Assembly (NCBI RefSeq): GCF_019754295.1
Contig: NZ_VIRV01000001.1
Span: forward strand, 465,089-529,088
From: Sellimonas caecigallum
GTDB lineage: Bacteria > Bacillota > Clostridia > Lachnospirales > Lachnospiraceae
Reading direction: 5' to 3'
Length of the DNA: 64,000 nt
This document shows, in pieces, positions 16,890 through 25,446 of the stretch. The translations under genes were made by a program, and so were the position numbers. The notes under the pieces were generated by a model. That model was not told where the DNA came from. It did not search any database and worked only from the letters and a program-made list of their open reading frames with translations. How positions within the stretch are numbered: position 1 is the stretch's first letter; every line of letters starts with the position of its first letter.

Positions 16890-17904
16890 ATTCTTCCTCC
16901 TTGGCTACCGCCTGCAAAATGGCTCGGATATTGGCAAGGGGCGACTTCATCCCAAGTCCGCATGCAGGTGAAATGATATCAGATCCATTTTTCACACAGT
17001 TTTCTGCCAGTGTCCTCACTTTATCCGGTTCAGCAAATTCCAGCGCGTAGGTGCTTACATTCCCCATCAGTACCCTTCCTTCCAATTTCGTCCGTGCCTC
17101 CTTCATCGGGACGACAGAATCGAAACTTAGGGCATCACTTCGGATTCCGTTTACCTCTTCATAGACCGGATTCATATTTCCGCAGATATGGACGATGGTC
17201 TGAGCCCCTTTTTCACGGAATATATCAATGAGCCTGTTTATATATTTTATCGTAAATTCCCGGAAAAATCCTGGGCCAAGAATTTCTCCTGTAGCGCTTG
17301 GATCTGAGATTGCGATGACGTCCGCTCCCGCCTCAATCTGAGCCGTCCCAAATTTGATCAGCTGATTGGTAATAAACTCCATGTAAGCGTGTGTTTCCTG
17401 ATTTTTCTTTCTCATCTCTTTATAAAAAACGACTGGCTCCATGACAGAGCTTGCCGTACTGACTGGTCCGGTCAGATTTCCTACAACCGGCACATCTCCC
17501 TCTTCTTTGAGGATACGAATGGCATCCAGCACTACTTTTACCCGTCCTTTGGACAAGTCTATCTCCGGAAGTTTTCCATAATCACTGACAGTATCAATGA
17601 CATATCCCGTGACGTGCGGTTCATAGATTCTGGATCCAAGATTCACTTTTGCACCCATCTCCTCTGCCTCTATTGTCATGCAAAACGGCACTCCATAATT
17701 TTCAAAACATCCTTGTTCGTAGACCGCTTTTGCAAGTCCTGCCATTTTCTGCGCATCTGTGTGCGCTTCCGGAAGGTAAATCCGTACTGTCTGCATCAGC
17801 TCCTCTGTAATCATATTCATCATTCCGCCTGGACAGATACACGGAGGCCTGTCCGCTTTGTTTCCTTCCAAAACAGTATGAAGTCTTTCCTTTGGTGTCA
17901 GCAT
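16876..17904 (-). CDS. MtaA/UroD-family methyltransferase B
   Basis: Methylcobamide-type methyltransferase of 342 residues. It begins MLTPKERLHTVLEGNKADRP, a classic MtaA start, and keeps the zinc ligands H-x-C in IVHICGNMNPVYE and the third cysteine in ISPACGLGMKSP. By family it moves a methyl group between the corrinoid protein and a thiol or pterin acceptor or takes it from a donor substrate. It lies 27 nt downstream of the corrinoid protein gene and overlaps the activator gene by 14 nt. Confidence 0.85.
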   Translation of the reverse strand: MLTPKERLHTVLEGNKADRPPCICPGGMMNMITEELMQTVRIYLPEAHTDAQKMAGLAKAVYEQGCFENYGVPFCMTIEAEEMGAKVNLGSRIYEPHVTGYVIDTVSDYGKLPEIDLSKGRVKVVLDAIRILKEEGDVPVVGNLTGPVSTASSVMEPVVFYKEMRKKNQETHAYMEFITNQLIKFGTAQIEAGADVIAISDPSATGEILGPGFFREFTIKYINRLIDIFREKGAQTIVHICGNMNPVYEEVNGIRSDALSFDSVVPMKEARTKLEGRVLMGNVSTYALEFAEPDKVRTLAENCVKNGSDIISPACGLGMKSPLANIRAILQAVAKEEEYASH

Positions 17905-17931
17905 TTCCTCTCCCCTTTCCCCTCCATTGTT

Positions 17932-18585
17932 CTACGATGCCGTCTGCAGAAGGTCTTTGGCAAGCCTCACTGCCTCCACAGCGTTTTGAGAATATCCATC
18001 CGCGCCGATCTTAGCTGCAAAACTTTGGGAAACCGGTCCTCCACCAACCATAACTTTTACCTGATCCCGTATCCCTGCGTCTTTCAGCAATTCGATTACC
18101 GTCTTCATGCCTCCCATCGTAGTCGTCATTAAAGTGGAAAGACATACAAGATCTGCCTGTTCTTCTTTTGCTGTATCTACAAATTTCTGTAAAGGCACAT
18201 CTCTCCCAAGATCGATCATCTGAAATCCAGCTGTCTCCATCATAATTTTCACAAGATTTTTCCCAATATCGTGGGTATCGCCCTCCACGACGCCGATGAC
18301 CGCCTTTTTCTTATTATCCCCGGACTCCTCCGGAAGATACGGTTTAAGGACATTGAGCCCTGCATACATGGCGTCAGAACAAAGAAGAACATCCGTCACA
18401 AAGTATTCCTCCTCCTCAAACAGGACACTGGTCCGGTTCATTCCATCGATCAATCCGTTCATGATCCCTTCAAATGCAGGGAAACCCGAGTCAATAAACT
18501 CCTGTGCTGCCTCCGCGACCTCGTCTTCTTCCATATCAACAACCCCGTCAGACATTCTCTTTAACAATTCTTCTTTTAAACTCAT
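17932..18585 (-). CDS. Corrinoid (B12-binding) protein, MtaC/MttC type
   Basis: Methyl-carrier protein of 217 residues. An N-terminal helical cap (residues ~1-90) is followed by the Rossmann-like B12 domain with the lower-ligand motif D-x-H-x-x-G in EGDTHDIGKNLV and the GGGPVSQSFAAKIGADGY end. The start at 18585 (MSLKEELLKRMSDG) has GGGAGG 7 nt upstream; an in-frame upstream extension is not supported. It sits between the short UroD-like gene and methyltransferase B, so it is the shared methyl shuttle of this operon. Confidence 0.9.
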   Translation of the reverse strand: MSLKEELLKRMSDGVVDMEEDEVAEAAQEFIDSGFPAFEGIMNGLIDGMNRTSVLFEEEEYFVTDVLLCSDAMYAGLNVLKPYLPEESGDNKKKAVIGVVEGDTHDIGKNLVKIMMETAGFQMIDLGRDVPLQKFVDTAKEEQADLVCLSTLMTTTMGGMKTVIELLKDAGIRDQVKVMVGGGPVSQSFAAKIGADGYSQNAVEAVRLAKDLLQTAS

Positions 18586-18626
18586 GCTAATCCTCCCATT
18601 GTACTTTAATACTGATATTAGTGTGA

Positions 18627-19442
18627 TCATTTCAATGCAATTGTCTGTATCTTCCTGTCTTCCAAAATCTGGTTCTGGCGGTTGATACAAATCTGACCCA
18701 CAAATTTTGCTCTCCCCGGCAAAAAAAGGCATGCATTTCCATAACTCATCGTCTCCGGGAGCGTGATTTCCTCGGTCTGCGCATATCCCATATCTTTAAG
18801 GGCATAGGCTGTCTGAGGACACAACATCATAATACCGTCCTTCCCTAAAAGCTCCTCCGATTTTTTCAGAAATCCATAGGTAAAATACTCTGTGGCCCAC
18901 TCCATCATATGAGGTCCAAGTATTCTCATGCCACCGGCTGAATCCGCATAGCTGAAAAAACGCACTCCTGATCTGCGAACCGCACCGATCAGCCCCAAAA
19001 GCTCCGCCTCCATCCGGCCAAACAGCTTCTCCATCCTGTTTGGCTCCTTCCGGATACCCTTGAAAATAGATTTTATGTCAATCAGTGTATTCCATATAGT
19101 AAAAGGTCCCGAAATCTGAAAAAGCACCTCATATCCCGATTCCCGAAGAATCCTTCCTGCCTCCAACGTCTCTCTCATCCTGCCATTCTCAATGTCTATC
19201 CCTGGAAGCTTTTCCACCTCCTCAAGAGACTGACAGATATAATCACACGCCCTCGGGCCAGCTGTCCCATCGCCATATCTGACTCGCCCTCCCATCGCCT
19301 GCGCCTCCAAAGTATGGTCAAACGGCACAGTACAAAACGGCTTGCCACTTCTGTTCCTCTCCATCATGGCAAACCTCACAATCCATTCACACTCTGTATA
19401 AATGTCTGGAATCGGCAGCCGCTTCATACGGATCAGCTGCAT
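18627..19442 (-). CDS. Short, degenerate UroD/MtaA-family protein
   Basis: First gene of the methyltransferase operon. From the ATG at 19442 (perfect GGAGGAGGTA before it) the product is 271 residues, against about 340-350 for its two paralogues. It lacks the usual N-terminal PKER segment and ends shortly after GQICINRQNQ, so it also lacks the C-terminal zinc region. Where the others have HIC it reads MLC (MMLCPQTAYAL), losing the histidine ligand. The middle (PFDHTLEAQAMGG, SGPFTIWNTL, YADSAGGMRILGP) is clearly of the family. An in-frame GTG at 19502 would sit only 7 nt from the predicted transcription start and is disfavoured. Confidence 0.7.
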   Translation of the reverse strand: MQLIRMKRLPIPDIYTECEWIVRFAMMERNRSGKPFCTVPFDHTLEAQAMGGRVRYGDGTAGPRACDYICQSLEEVEKLPGIDIENGRMRETLEAGRILRESGYEVLFQISGPFTIWNTLIDIKSIFKGIRKEPNRMEKLFGRMEAELLGLIGAVRRSGVRFFSYADSAGGMRILGPHMMEWATEYFTYGFLKKSEELLGKDGIMMLCPQTAYALKDMGYAQTEEITLPETMSYGNACLFLPGRAKFVGQICINRQNQILEDRKIQTIALK

Positions 19443-19515
19443 TACCTCCTCCTCAGACCCTCCAGAAAAACATAAAAAATCACGAATCAGCACACACTCC
19501 ACCCTTTGTCAAACA

Positions 19516-19545
19516 ATTCTACTAATAACCTAACACAAATATCAA
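19516..19545 (-). promoter_or_regulatory. Promoter of the methyltransferase operon
   Basis: On the minus strand TTGATA (19540-19545) and TAGAAT (19516-19521), 18 nt apart. No cobalamin riboswitch or recognisable operator was seen in the 100 nt upstream. Confidence 0.5.
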
Positions 19546-19611
19546 ATTTACACTAATCGCTATTTCCTATAAACATCCATTGTTAAAAGGATTTTCTATA
19601 AATATTTAAAC

Positions 19612-19647
19612 GGGGGACGTGTTCCTATAATTTGGAACACGTCCCCC
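19612..19647. repeat. REP-type hairpin (GGGGGACGTGTTCC pair)
   Basis: GGGGGACGTGTTCC (19612-19625) and its exact complement (19634-19647) form a 14-bp stem with an 8-nt loop. It lies just downstream of clpB. Sequences of this type recur as intergenic REP elements in Firmicutes and may also act as a terminator here. Confidence 0.8.
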
Positions 19648-19690
19648 TATAAAGCTTGATTTTGCGCGGTTTATTGAAATTGTCTGAATT

Positions 19691-22303
19691 TTACATCGTG
19701 TACCTTTGAGCCGGAACACGTCCCCCTGTCTTGGCCGTCAGTTCTCCGTTTTGTTCATCGATGATGATGGTTTCTCCGGTTCCTACATTGCCTTCCAGGA
19801 TGAGTTTTGCAGCCAGTGTCTCTACGTATTTTTGCAGGTATCGTTTCATCGGCCTTGCACCGTACATTGGTTCGTAGCCGCCGTCTACGATATGTTGTTT
19901 TGCTGCTTTTGTCAGTTCGATTTTTAGTTCTCTGTCTGCCAGACGTTTATTGACATCTGTCAAAAGGAGATCGATGATCTGAGTTATATCTGCTTTTGTA
20001 AGTGGTTTAAACATAATGATTTCGTCGAGTCTGTTTAAGAATTCCGGGCGGAAGTGGGCTTTCAGGTCATTCATGACATATTGTTCATTTTCTGGTTTGA
20101 TATTTCCTTCTTCATCGATTCCTTCCAGTAGATAGGCGGATCCGATATTTGATGTCATGATCAGAATCGTATTTTTGAAATCTACTGTGCGTCCCTGGGA
20201 ATCTGTAATCCGTCCGTCATCAAGTACTTGCAGAAGTACATTGAACACATCCGGATGTGCTTTTTCCACTTCATCGAAGAGTACGACAGAATATGGTTTT
20301 CTTCTTACCGCCTCTGTCAGCTGTCCACCTTCATCGTATCCTACATATCCCGGAGGGGCTCCGATAAGTCTGGACACAGAATATTTTTCCATGTATTCGC
20401 TCATATCGATCCGTACCATGTTGCTTTCATCGTCAAACAGGCTTTCTGCAAGTGCCTTGGCCAATTCGGTTTTCCCTACTCCGGTTGGTCCGAGGAACAG
20501 GAAGGAGCCGATTGGTTTCGACGGATCTTTGATGCCTGCCTTTGACCGGATGATGGCTTCTGTTACTTTTGTTACACCTTCATCTTGCCCGATCACACGC
20601 TTGTGAAGCTGCTGATCCAGATGCAGTGTCTTGCTTCTTTCGCTTTCATTCAGTTTTGCAACCGGAATACCCGTCCACCGGGATACGATTTTGGCAATCT
20701 CTTCGTCAGTCACGCTTTCATGGACAAGGGAGAGATCTTCGTCTTTTACTTTATTTTCTTCTTCTTCCAGCTGTTTTTTCAGCTGCGGAAGACGTCCATA
20801 TTGGAGTTCTGCTGCTTTTTCCAGATCATAGGAACTCTGAGCTTTTTGGATTTCCTGGTTGACATTTTCGATCTCTTCCCGCAGTCGGTGTACTCTCTCC
20901 AGGGAGTTTTTCTCGTTATCCCACTGTGCTTTCTTTTTGGCGAATTCTTCTCTGTTTTCCGCCAGTTCCTGCTGAAGTTTTTCCAGCCGTTCACGGCTTA
21001 ATCGGTCATCTTCTTTTTTGAGGGCAGCCTCCTCAATCTCCAGCTGCATTGTCCTCCGTCTCAGTTCATCGAGTTCGGTCGGCATGGAATCCAATTCTGT
21101 CTTGATCAGTGCACATGCCTCGTCTACAAGGTCAATGGCTTTGTCCGGGAGGAATCTGTCTGATATATACCGATTGGACAAAGTTGCGGCAGCAACAAGC
21201 GCGCCGTCCGTAATCTTTACACCGTGAAATACTTCATACCGTTCTTTCAGCCCTCTCAAAATAGAGATGGCATCTTCCACACTCGGCTCGTCTACCATTA
21301 CCGGCTGGAATCGTCTTTCCAAAGCGGCATCTTTCTCAATGTACTCCCTGTATTCATCCAGTGTAGTCGCACCGATACAATGAAGTTCTCCCCTTGCAAG
21401 CATTGGCTTTAACATATTTCCCGCGTCCATGGCCCCGTCTGTTTTCCCGGCACCTACGATCGTGTGAAGTTCATCAATGAAGAGGATAATCTGTCCCTCA
21501 CTGTTTTTGACTTCTTCCAGAACTGCTTTGAGTCTCTCCTCGAATTCTCCTCTGTATTTCGCTCCTGCAACAAGGGCGCCCATATCCAAAGCAAAGAGCT
21601 GTTTATCTTTCAGACCTTCCGGCACATCTCCTCGAACAATTCTCTGTGCCAGCCCTTCGACAACTGCAGTCTTACCTACTCCAGGTTCTCCGATCAAAAC
21701 CGGATTGTTTTTCGTTTTACGTGAAAGAATCCTTACCACATTTCGGATCTCGGCGTCTCTTCCGATGACAGGGTCCAATTTCTGCTCTTTTGCCCGTTCC
21801 ACGAGATCATACCCGTACTTGTTCAACGTGTCGTATGTCGCTTCTGGATTGTCTGTCGTAACCCTCTGGTTTCCGCGGACTTCGGAAAGCACTTTTAAAA
21901 AGCCTTCTCTTGTAATGCCAAGTTCCCGGAAAATCTGTTTGATTTCTTTATTTGCATATTTGATAAGGGCGAGAAAAATATGTTCTACTGATACATATTC
22001 GTCTCCCATCTGTTTTGCCTCGTCTTCTGCGTGGATCAGTACCTTGTTCAGATACTGACCGATAAAGACCTGTCCGCCCTGGACTTTTGGCCGCTTCCTC
22101 AGTGATTCTTCCACGCGGTTTACGATCAGTTCTTTTGAAATACCCATTTTTTCCATCAGTTTTAAAATAAGGCTTTCATCCTGTGTCAATAAAGAATAAA
22201 GCAGGTGCTCCTGCTCGATCTCCTGGTGACCGTATTCGTCTGCGACTTTCTCGCAACCTTGTACCGCAAGCATAGAATTCTGTGTGAATTTATTGATATT
22301 CAT
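19691..22303 (-). CDS. clpB: ATP-dependent disaggregase ClpB
   Basis: Hexameric AAA+ chaperone of 870 residues that works with DnaK to dissolve aggregates. Domains in order: Clp N-domain (1-150), AAA-1 with Walker [16 protein letters not shown] and Walker B ILFIDELH, coiled-coil middle domain (~410-525), AAA-2 with [16 protein letters not shown] and [11 protein letters not shown], and the small C-terminal domain ([13 protein letters not shown]). The last residues [11 protein letters not shown] are encoded partly by a REP half-site. RBS AAGGAGGAG. A CIRCE element overlaps the promoter, so HrcA repression is likely. Confidence 0.95.
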   Translation of the reverse strand: MNINKFTQNSMLAVQGCEKVADEYGHQEIEQEHLLYSLLTQDESLILKLMEKMGISKELIVNRVEESLRKRPKVQGGQVFIGQYLNKVLIHAEDEAKQMGDEYVSVEHIFLALIKYANKEIKQIFRELGITREGFLKVLSEVRGNQRVTTDNPEATYDTLNKYGYDLVERAKEQKLDPVIGRDAEIRNVVRILSRKTKNNPVLIGEPGVGKTAVVEGLAQRIVRGDVPEGLKDKQLFALDMGALVAGAKYRGEFEERLKAVLEEVKNSEGQIILFIDELHTIVGAGKTDGAMDAGNMLKPMLARGELHCIGATTLDEYREYIEKDAALERRFQPVMVDEPSVEDAISILRGLKERYEVFHGVKITDGALVAAATLSNRYISDRFLPDKAIDLVDEACALIKTELDSMPTELDELRRRTMQLEIEEAALKKEDDRLSRERLEKLQQELAENREEFAKKKAQWDNEKNSLERVHRLREEIENVNQEIQKAQSSYDLEKAAELQYGRLPQLKKQLEEEENKVKDEDLSLVHESVTDEEIAKIVSRWTGIPVAKLNESERSKTLHLDQQLHKRVIGQDEGVTKVTEAIIRSKAGIKDPSKPIGSFLFLGPTGVGKTELAKALAESLFDDESNMVRIDMSEYMEKYSVSRLIGAPPGYVGYDEGGQLTEAVRRKPYSVVLFDEVEKAHPDVFNVLLQVLDDGRITDSQGRTVDFKNTILIMTSNIGSAYLLEGIDEEGNIKPENEQYVMNDLKAHFRPEFLNRLDEIIMFKPLTKADITQIIDLLLTDVNKRLADRELKIELTKAAKQHIVDGGYEPMYGARPMKRYLQKYVETLAAKLILEGNVGTGETIIIDEQNGELTAKTGGRVPAQRYTM
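19713..19726 (-). repeat. REP half-site inside the clpB 3' end
   Basis: On the minus strand this is GGGGGACGTGTTCC, identical to both arms of the hairpin at 19612-19647. It lies in frame within clpB and encodes part of T-GGRVP near the C-terminus. Confidence 0.8.
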
Positions 22304-22372
22304 ACTGCACTCCTCCTTACGAATCTCTATCTTTTTTGAATTTTATTTGTTTTCTGTTCTACCAACAATATA

Positions 22373-22401
22373 ACAATAACACTTATTGTTAGCACTGTCA
22401 A
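22373..22401 (-). promoter_or_regulatory. clpB promoter
   Basis: On the minus strand TTGACA (22396-22401) and TATTGT (22373-22378), 17 nt apart. The -35 box lies inside the CIRCE element, a direct arrangement for repression. Confidence 0.75.
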
Positions 22402-22415
22402 GTAGTGAGTGCTAA
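22389..22415. promoter_or_regulatory. CIRCE element (HrcA operator) of clpB
   Basis: TTAGCACTG-N9-GAGTGCTAA, 17 of 18 arm positions matching the consensus TTAGCACTC-N9-GAGTGCTAA. Confidence 0.9.
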
Positions 22416-22441
22416 TTTTGATAATCTTATTTCCCCCTATC

Positions 22442-23425
22442 TTATCCTATTTTCCCCTCTGTCATACATTTCGCCAACTCTTTTGCATAATAGCTAATAT
22501 AAATCTGTGCCCCTGCACGGTATGCGGCTACTGCCATTTCACACATGATCTTCTCTTCATCTATCCAGTTATTTTTTGACGCCGCTTTTACCATGGCATA
22601 TTCTCCGCTTACACTGTAGGCCGCTACCGGTACTTTGACTGCCTCACGGACTTTTGATACCATATCAAGATATGACATCGCTGGTTTTACCATGACGATG
22701 TCCGCTCCCTCTTCCACATCCAAAATAGCCTCTCTGATTCCTTCCCGGCTATTATGAAAATCCATCTGGTATGTCTGCCTGTCTCCAAAAGCAGGAGCTG
22801 ATTCTGCGGCATCCCGGAACGGTCCGTAAAATCCGGACGCATATTTTACTGCATAAGACAAGATTGGGACATTCTCATACCCATTTTGGTCGAGTATTCC
22901 GCGGATGGCGCGTACCCGGCCGTCCATCATATCGGAAGGGGCCACCATATCAGCGCCCGCCTGCACATGGGAAAGCGCAATCTTCTGCAAATATTCCAAA
23001 GTCCGGTCATTTTCCACATCCTTTCTGCATAAGATGCCACAATGTCCATGGGATGTATATTCGCACATGCAGACATCGGTAATATACTGAAGATCCGGAA
23101 ACTGTCTTTTTGCCTCCCTCAGTGCCCTCTGTACAATTCCATCTTCCGCGTATGCCTGGCTCCCAACCTCATCTTTTCTGTCTGGAATGCCAAACAACAG
23201 AATATGATTTACACCGGCTTTTGCTGCCCGCTCCAGTTCATACGGCATCTGATCGACACTGTATCGGAACTGGCCTTCCATGGAAGAGATTTCCTCCTTT
23301 TTCCTGCTGCCTTCTACAACAAACATCGGATAGATCAGAGACTCCTGACTCATCCGCGTCTCCCTTACCATCTTTCTCATCAATTCTGTGCCCCGCAGAC
23401 GACGCGGTCTTTTTAATAATTCCAT
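22442..23425 (-). CDS. hemB: Delta-aminolevulinic acid dehydratase (porphobilinogen synthase)
   Basis: Condenses two 5-aminolevulinate molecules to porphobilinogen in tetrapyrrole synthesis. The 327-residue protein has the zinc-binding cysteines in DVCMCEYTSHGHCGIL (C-x-C-x7-C), the Schiff-base lysine regions in ILSYAVKYASGFYGPFRDAA and in VMVKPAMSYLD, and the ASKNNW segment. In this type of organism the main product may be corrinoid rather than haem, which would suit the corrinoid operon nearby, but no other pathway genes are in the window. It is divergent from a Crp/Fnr gene; the 143-nt interval holds AT-rich sequence with no unambiguous promoter. Confidence 0.94.
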   Translation of the reverse strand: MELLKRPRRLRGTELMRKMVRETRMSQESLIYPMFVVEGSRKKEEISSMEGQFRYSVDQMPYELERAAKAGVNHILLFGIPDRKDEVGSQAYAEDGIVQRALREAKRQFPDLQYITDVCMCEYTSHGHCGILCRKDVENDRTLEYLQKIALSHVQAGADMVAPSDMMDGRVRAIRGILDQNGYENVPILSYAVKYASGFYGPFRDAAESAPAFGDRQTYQMDFHNSREGIREAILDVEEGADIVMVKPAMSYLDMVSKVREAVKVPVAAYSVSGEYAMVKAASKNNWIDEEKIMCEMAVAAYRAGAQIYISYYAKELAKCMTEGKIG

Positions 23426-23568
23426 TCTGTCTGGTCCTTTCTGTTTCGTTTTATTTGCGGTCTGCCTCCGCTCATACTATAATTAAGTTAAATCTTCTGC
23501 ATTATCATAGCAAAAGAAACAATTTTCCGAAATGGAAAACACAAAAATTTTTAACGGGAGAAAACACA

Positions 23569-24231
23569 ATGATTTTGCAAAAAGAATTGGCTGCCAATAC
23601 TCGACTCTTTGAAGGAATCACAGCGTCAGAGCTTAGATGTCTCGAGGAAATTCTTAAGCCTCATATCCGTCTGATAGACGCGGGAGAGTTTCTCGTTCAT
23701 CCTGGCAGCACGTTAAAAGAAATTGGTGTCATACTGGATGGCTGCGTCCACATGATATCTGAGGATTTCTGGGGCAACCAAAATATTATTTCCGAATTTT
23801 CAAAATGGGATTGTTTTGGGAAAGCCCACAGTATTTCCGGCAATCCGATGTTTTTTTCTCTGAAGACCGCAAAAGATTCCCGGATTCTTTTTCTTGACAC
23901 AAAAGCATTTTTAAAACTTCCTCTTTCTCCGGATACCGCGCTTCAAAAACTGTATCTGAATCTGCTTCTTGTAATCACGGAGAAAAAGCTTACCTATATG
24001 CGAAAAGCCGAAATCCTCTCACACAGAAGCCTGCGTGAAAAAATCTCGGCCTTCCTTACAGAAGAATACCGAAAAACCGGGACATCCACATTTACTGTAT
24101 CGTTTAACCGACAGGAAATGGCCGACTATCTCTCTGTCGACCGCTGCGCGCTGTCCAGAGAACTTTCAAAAATGCAAAAAGAGGGGATTCTTTCTTATTC
24201 TAAAAATCATTTCACATTGATAACAATATAA
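23569..24231 (+). CDS. Crp/Fnr family transcriptional regulator
   Basis: Regulator of 220 residues. An N-terminal cNMP-type beta-barrel (residues ~10-130, LVHPGSTLKEIGVILDGCVH) is followed by a dimer helix and a C-terminal winged helix with the recognition segment FNRQEMADYLSVDRCALSRELSKMQ (given as its parts NRQEMADYLSVDRCALSREL). No N-terminal FNR-type cysteine cluster is visible. GGGAG precedes the ATG at 23569; an in-frame extension to 23110 runs antisense through hemB and is rejected. A palindrome placed at -41.5 of the following promoter suggests it activates the PEBP operon directly downstream. Confidence 0.88.
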   Translation: MILQKELAANTRLFEGITASELRCLEEILKPHIRLIDAGEFLVHPGSTLKEIGVILDGCVHMISEDFWGNQNIISEFSKWDCFGKAHSISGNPMFFSLKTAKDSRILFLDTKAFLKLPLSPDTALQKLYLNLLLVITEKKLTYMRKAEILSHRSLREKISAFLTEEYRKTGTSTFTVSFNRQEMADYLSVDRCALSRELSKMQKEGILSYSKNHFTLITI

Positions 24232-24241
24232 AATCAGATGC

Positions 24242-24255
24242 GTTGCAAATGCAAC
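24242..24255. promoter_or_regulatory. Probable Crp/Fnr operator
   Basis: Perfect palindrome GTTGC-AAAT-GCAAC, the 5-4-5 layout used by Crp/Fnr regulators. Its centre (24248.5) is 41.5 nt upstream of the start site predicted from the TATACT box at 24278-24283, and there is no good -35 box, as expected for a class II activated promoter. Confidence 0.6.
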
Positions 24256-24277
24256 ATACTTCCCCCTGCTTTTAAGG

Positions 24278-24283
24278 TATACT
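24278..24283 (+). promoter_or_regulatory. -10 box of the PEBP operon promoter
   Basis: TATACT without a recognisable -35 hexamer 16-18 nt upstream. Activation by the regulator bound at 24242-24255 would compensate. Confidence 0.5.
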
Positions 24284-24314
24284 TAGGATACTATGATCTG
24301 GAAGGAGTGAAAGA

Positions 24315-24815
24315 ATGAAAATTACAAGCAATGGAATCATTGATGGGATCATTCAGGACAAATATGGAAAAAGAGGCGAACTCAATACGCTTGGAATGCC
24401 TACGTATTCTCTCCCGATATCCATTCATGATGCACCGGAAGGGACAAAGAGCTTTGCCCTCGTAATCGACGATAAAGATGCGTTCCCTGTAAGCGGAGGC
24501 TTTGTATGGGTGCACTGGGTTGCGGCAAATATCTGTCGTACAGAAATTTTGGAAAACGAAAGCCAGACTGCATCCGATTTTGTACAGGGTGTCAATTCCT
24601 GGCTCAGCATGCAGGGCGGACAGCACCCTGCCGAATCCTGCAGTTACTATGGAGGTATGGCTCCGCCTGATGCGCCGCATATTTATGACATCCACGTCTA
24701 TGCCCTTGATACGATATTGGATTTGAAAAATGGTTTTTACATGAATGAAATGTATCGCCAGATGAAAGGGCACATTTTAGACGAGGCCGTTCTGAGCGGC
24801 GAATATGCAAACTGA
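24315..24815 (+). CDS. YbhB/YbcL family (PEBP, Raf-kinase-inhibitor-like) protein
   Basis: A 166-residue cytosolic protein of the phosphatidylethanolamine-binding fold. Family landmarks are FALVIDDKDAF, the GGFVWVHWVAANI block carrying the ligand-site histidine, and YGGMAPPDAPHIYDIHVYAL. The biochemical role of bacterial members is unknown. RBS GGAAGGAG. It follows a Crp/Fnr gene and its operator, and its stop codon overlaps the TTG start of a DUF1275 gene. Confidence 0.88.
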   Translation: MKITSNGIIDGIIQDKYGKRGELNTLGMPTYSLPISIHDAPEGTKSFALVIDDKDAFPVSGGFVWVHWVAANICRTEILENESQTASDFVQGVNSWLSMQGGQHPAESCSYYGGMAPPDAPHIYDIHVYALDTILDLKNGFYMNEMYRQMKGHILDEAVLSGEYAN

Positions 24816-25444
24816 TTGCACGGGACACAGAAGCTTCGGATTTCGGAAACTCTCATCGTCGGGATGCTTCTTACCATAGCAGGCAGATTTCTGGACGCCT
24901 ATACTTATCTCTGCAGAGGCAAAGTCTTTGCCAACGGTCAGACCGGAAATCTTGTTCTGCTGGGCATGCGTCTGGCAGAACAAGATTATCGGAATGCACT
25001 TTATTATCCGCTGCCGATTTTTTCTTTTATATGCGGTATTTTTCTGGCTGAACAGATACATATCCGCATCGGGGATGACCGTTTTGTTAAATGGCGGCAT
25101 ATCATCCTGATTATGGAGATCACACTTTTGCTTCTTTTCATCCCTGTCCCGCATGGAACGATGGATCATCTTGTCAACACAGGGATTTCCTTTGTGTGTG
25201 CTCTTCAGACACAGGCCTTCCACTCTCTGAAAGGTTTATCCTATATTTCTGTCATGTGTACCGGAAATCTTCGGAGCGGCATCCAGGAATTCTGCAGCTA
25301 TCGCTCTTCTTTACTGTTTACCTGGATTTTCCCGCCTTGCTTTTCCCTGTCTTTTTGCTGCTTATCGTTCTCATTTTACTGCTTCTGAAAAAGCAGCTTC
25401 TCAGCGCAAGTGAAAAACTGGAACTCACATGGCTGGATCGATAA
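24816..25444 (+). pseudogene. DUF1275 (YoaK-like) membrane protein, damaged
   Basis: The start is a TTG overlapping the previous stop codon. The first ~155 residues look intact: AGRFLDAYTYLCRGKVFANG, QTGNLVLLGM, and MCTGNLRSG. After CSYRSS the frame yields an unlikely Cys/Phe-rich tail ending at 25386-25388, while another frame continues as DFPALLFPVFLLLIVLILLL and SASEKLELTWLDR to 25444. This last part looks like the family's final helix and tail. Roughly 35-40 residues between these parts seem deleted, with loss of frame. It ends 2 nt from the convergent gene. Confidence 0.6.
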
Positions 25445-25446
25445 GT

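Noticed and set aside
19503..19611. Cobalamin riboswitch upstream of the corrinoid operon
   Set aside because: I looked for the B12-box and long folded leader; only about 70 nt of AT-rich leader exists before the first gene.
23110..23568. N-terminal extension of the Crp/Fnr gene
   Set aside because: The extension runs antisense through hemB and is not regulator-like; GGGAG and ATG at 23569 give a normal-length protein.
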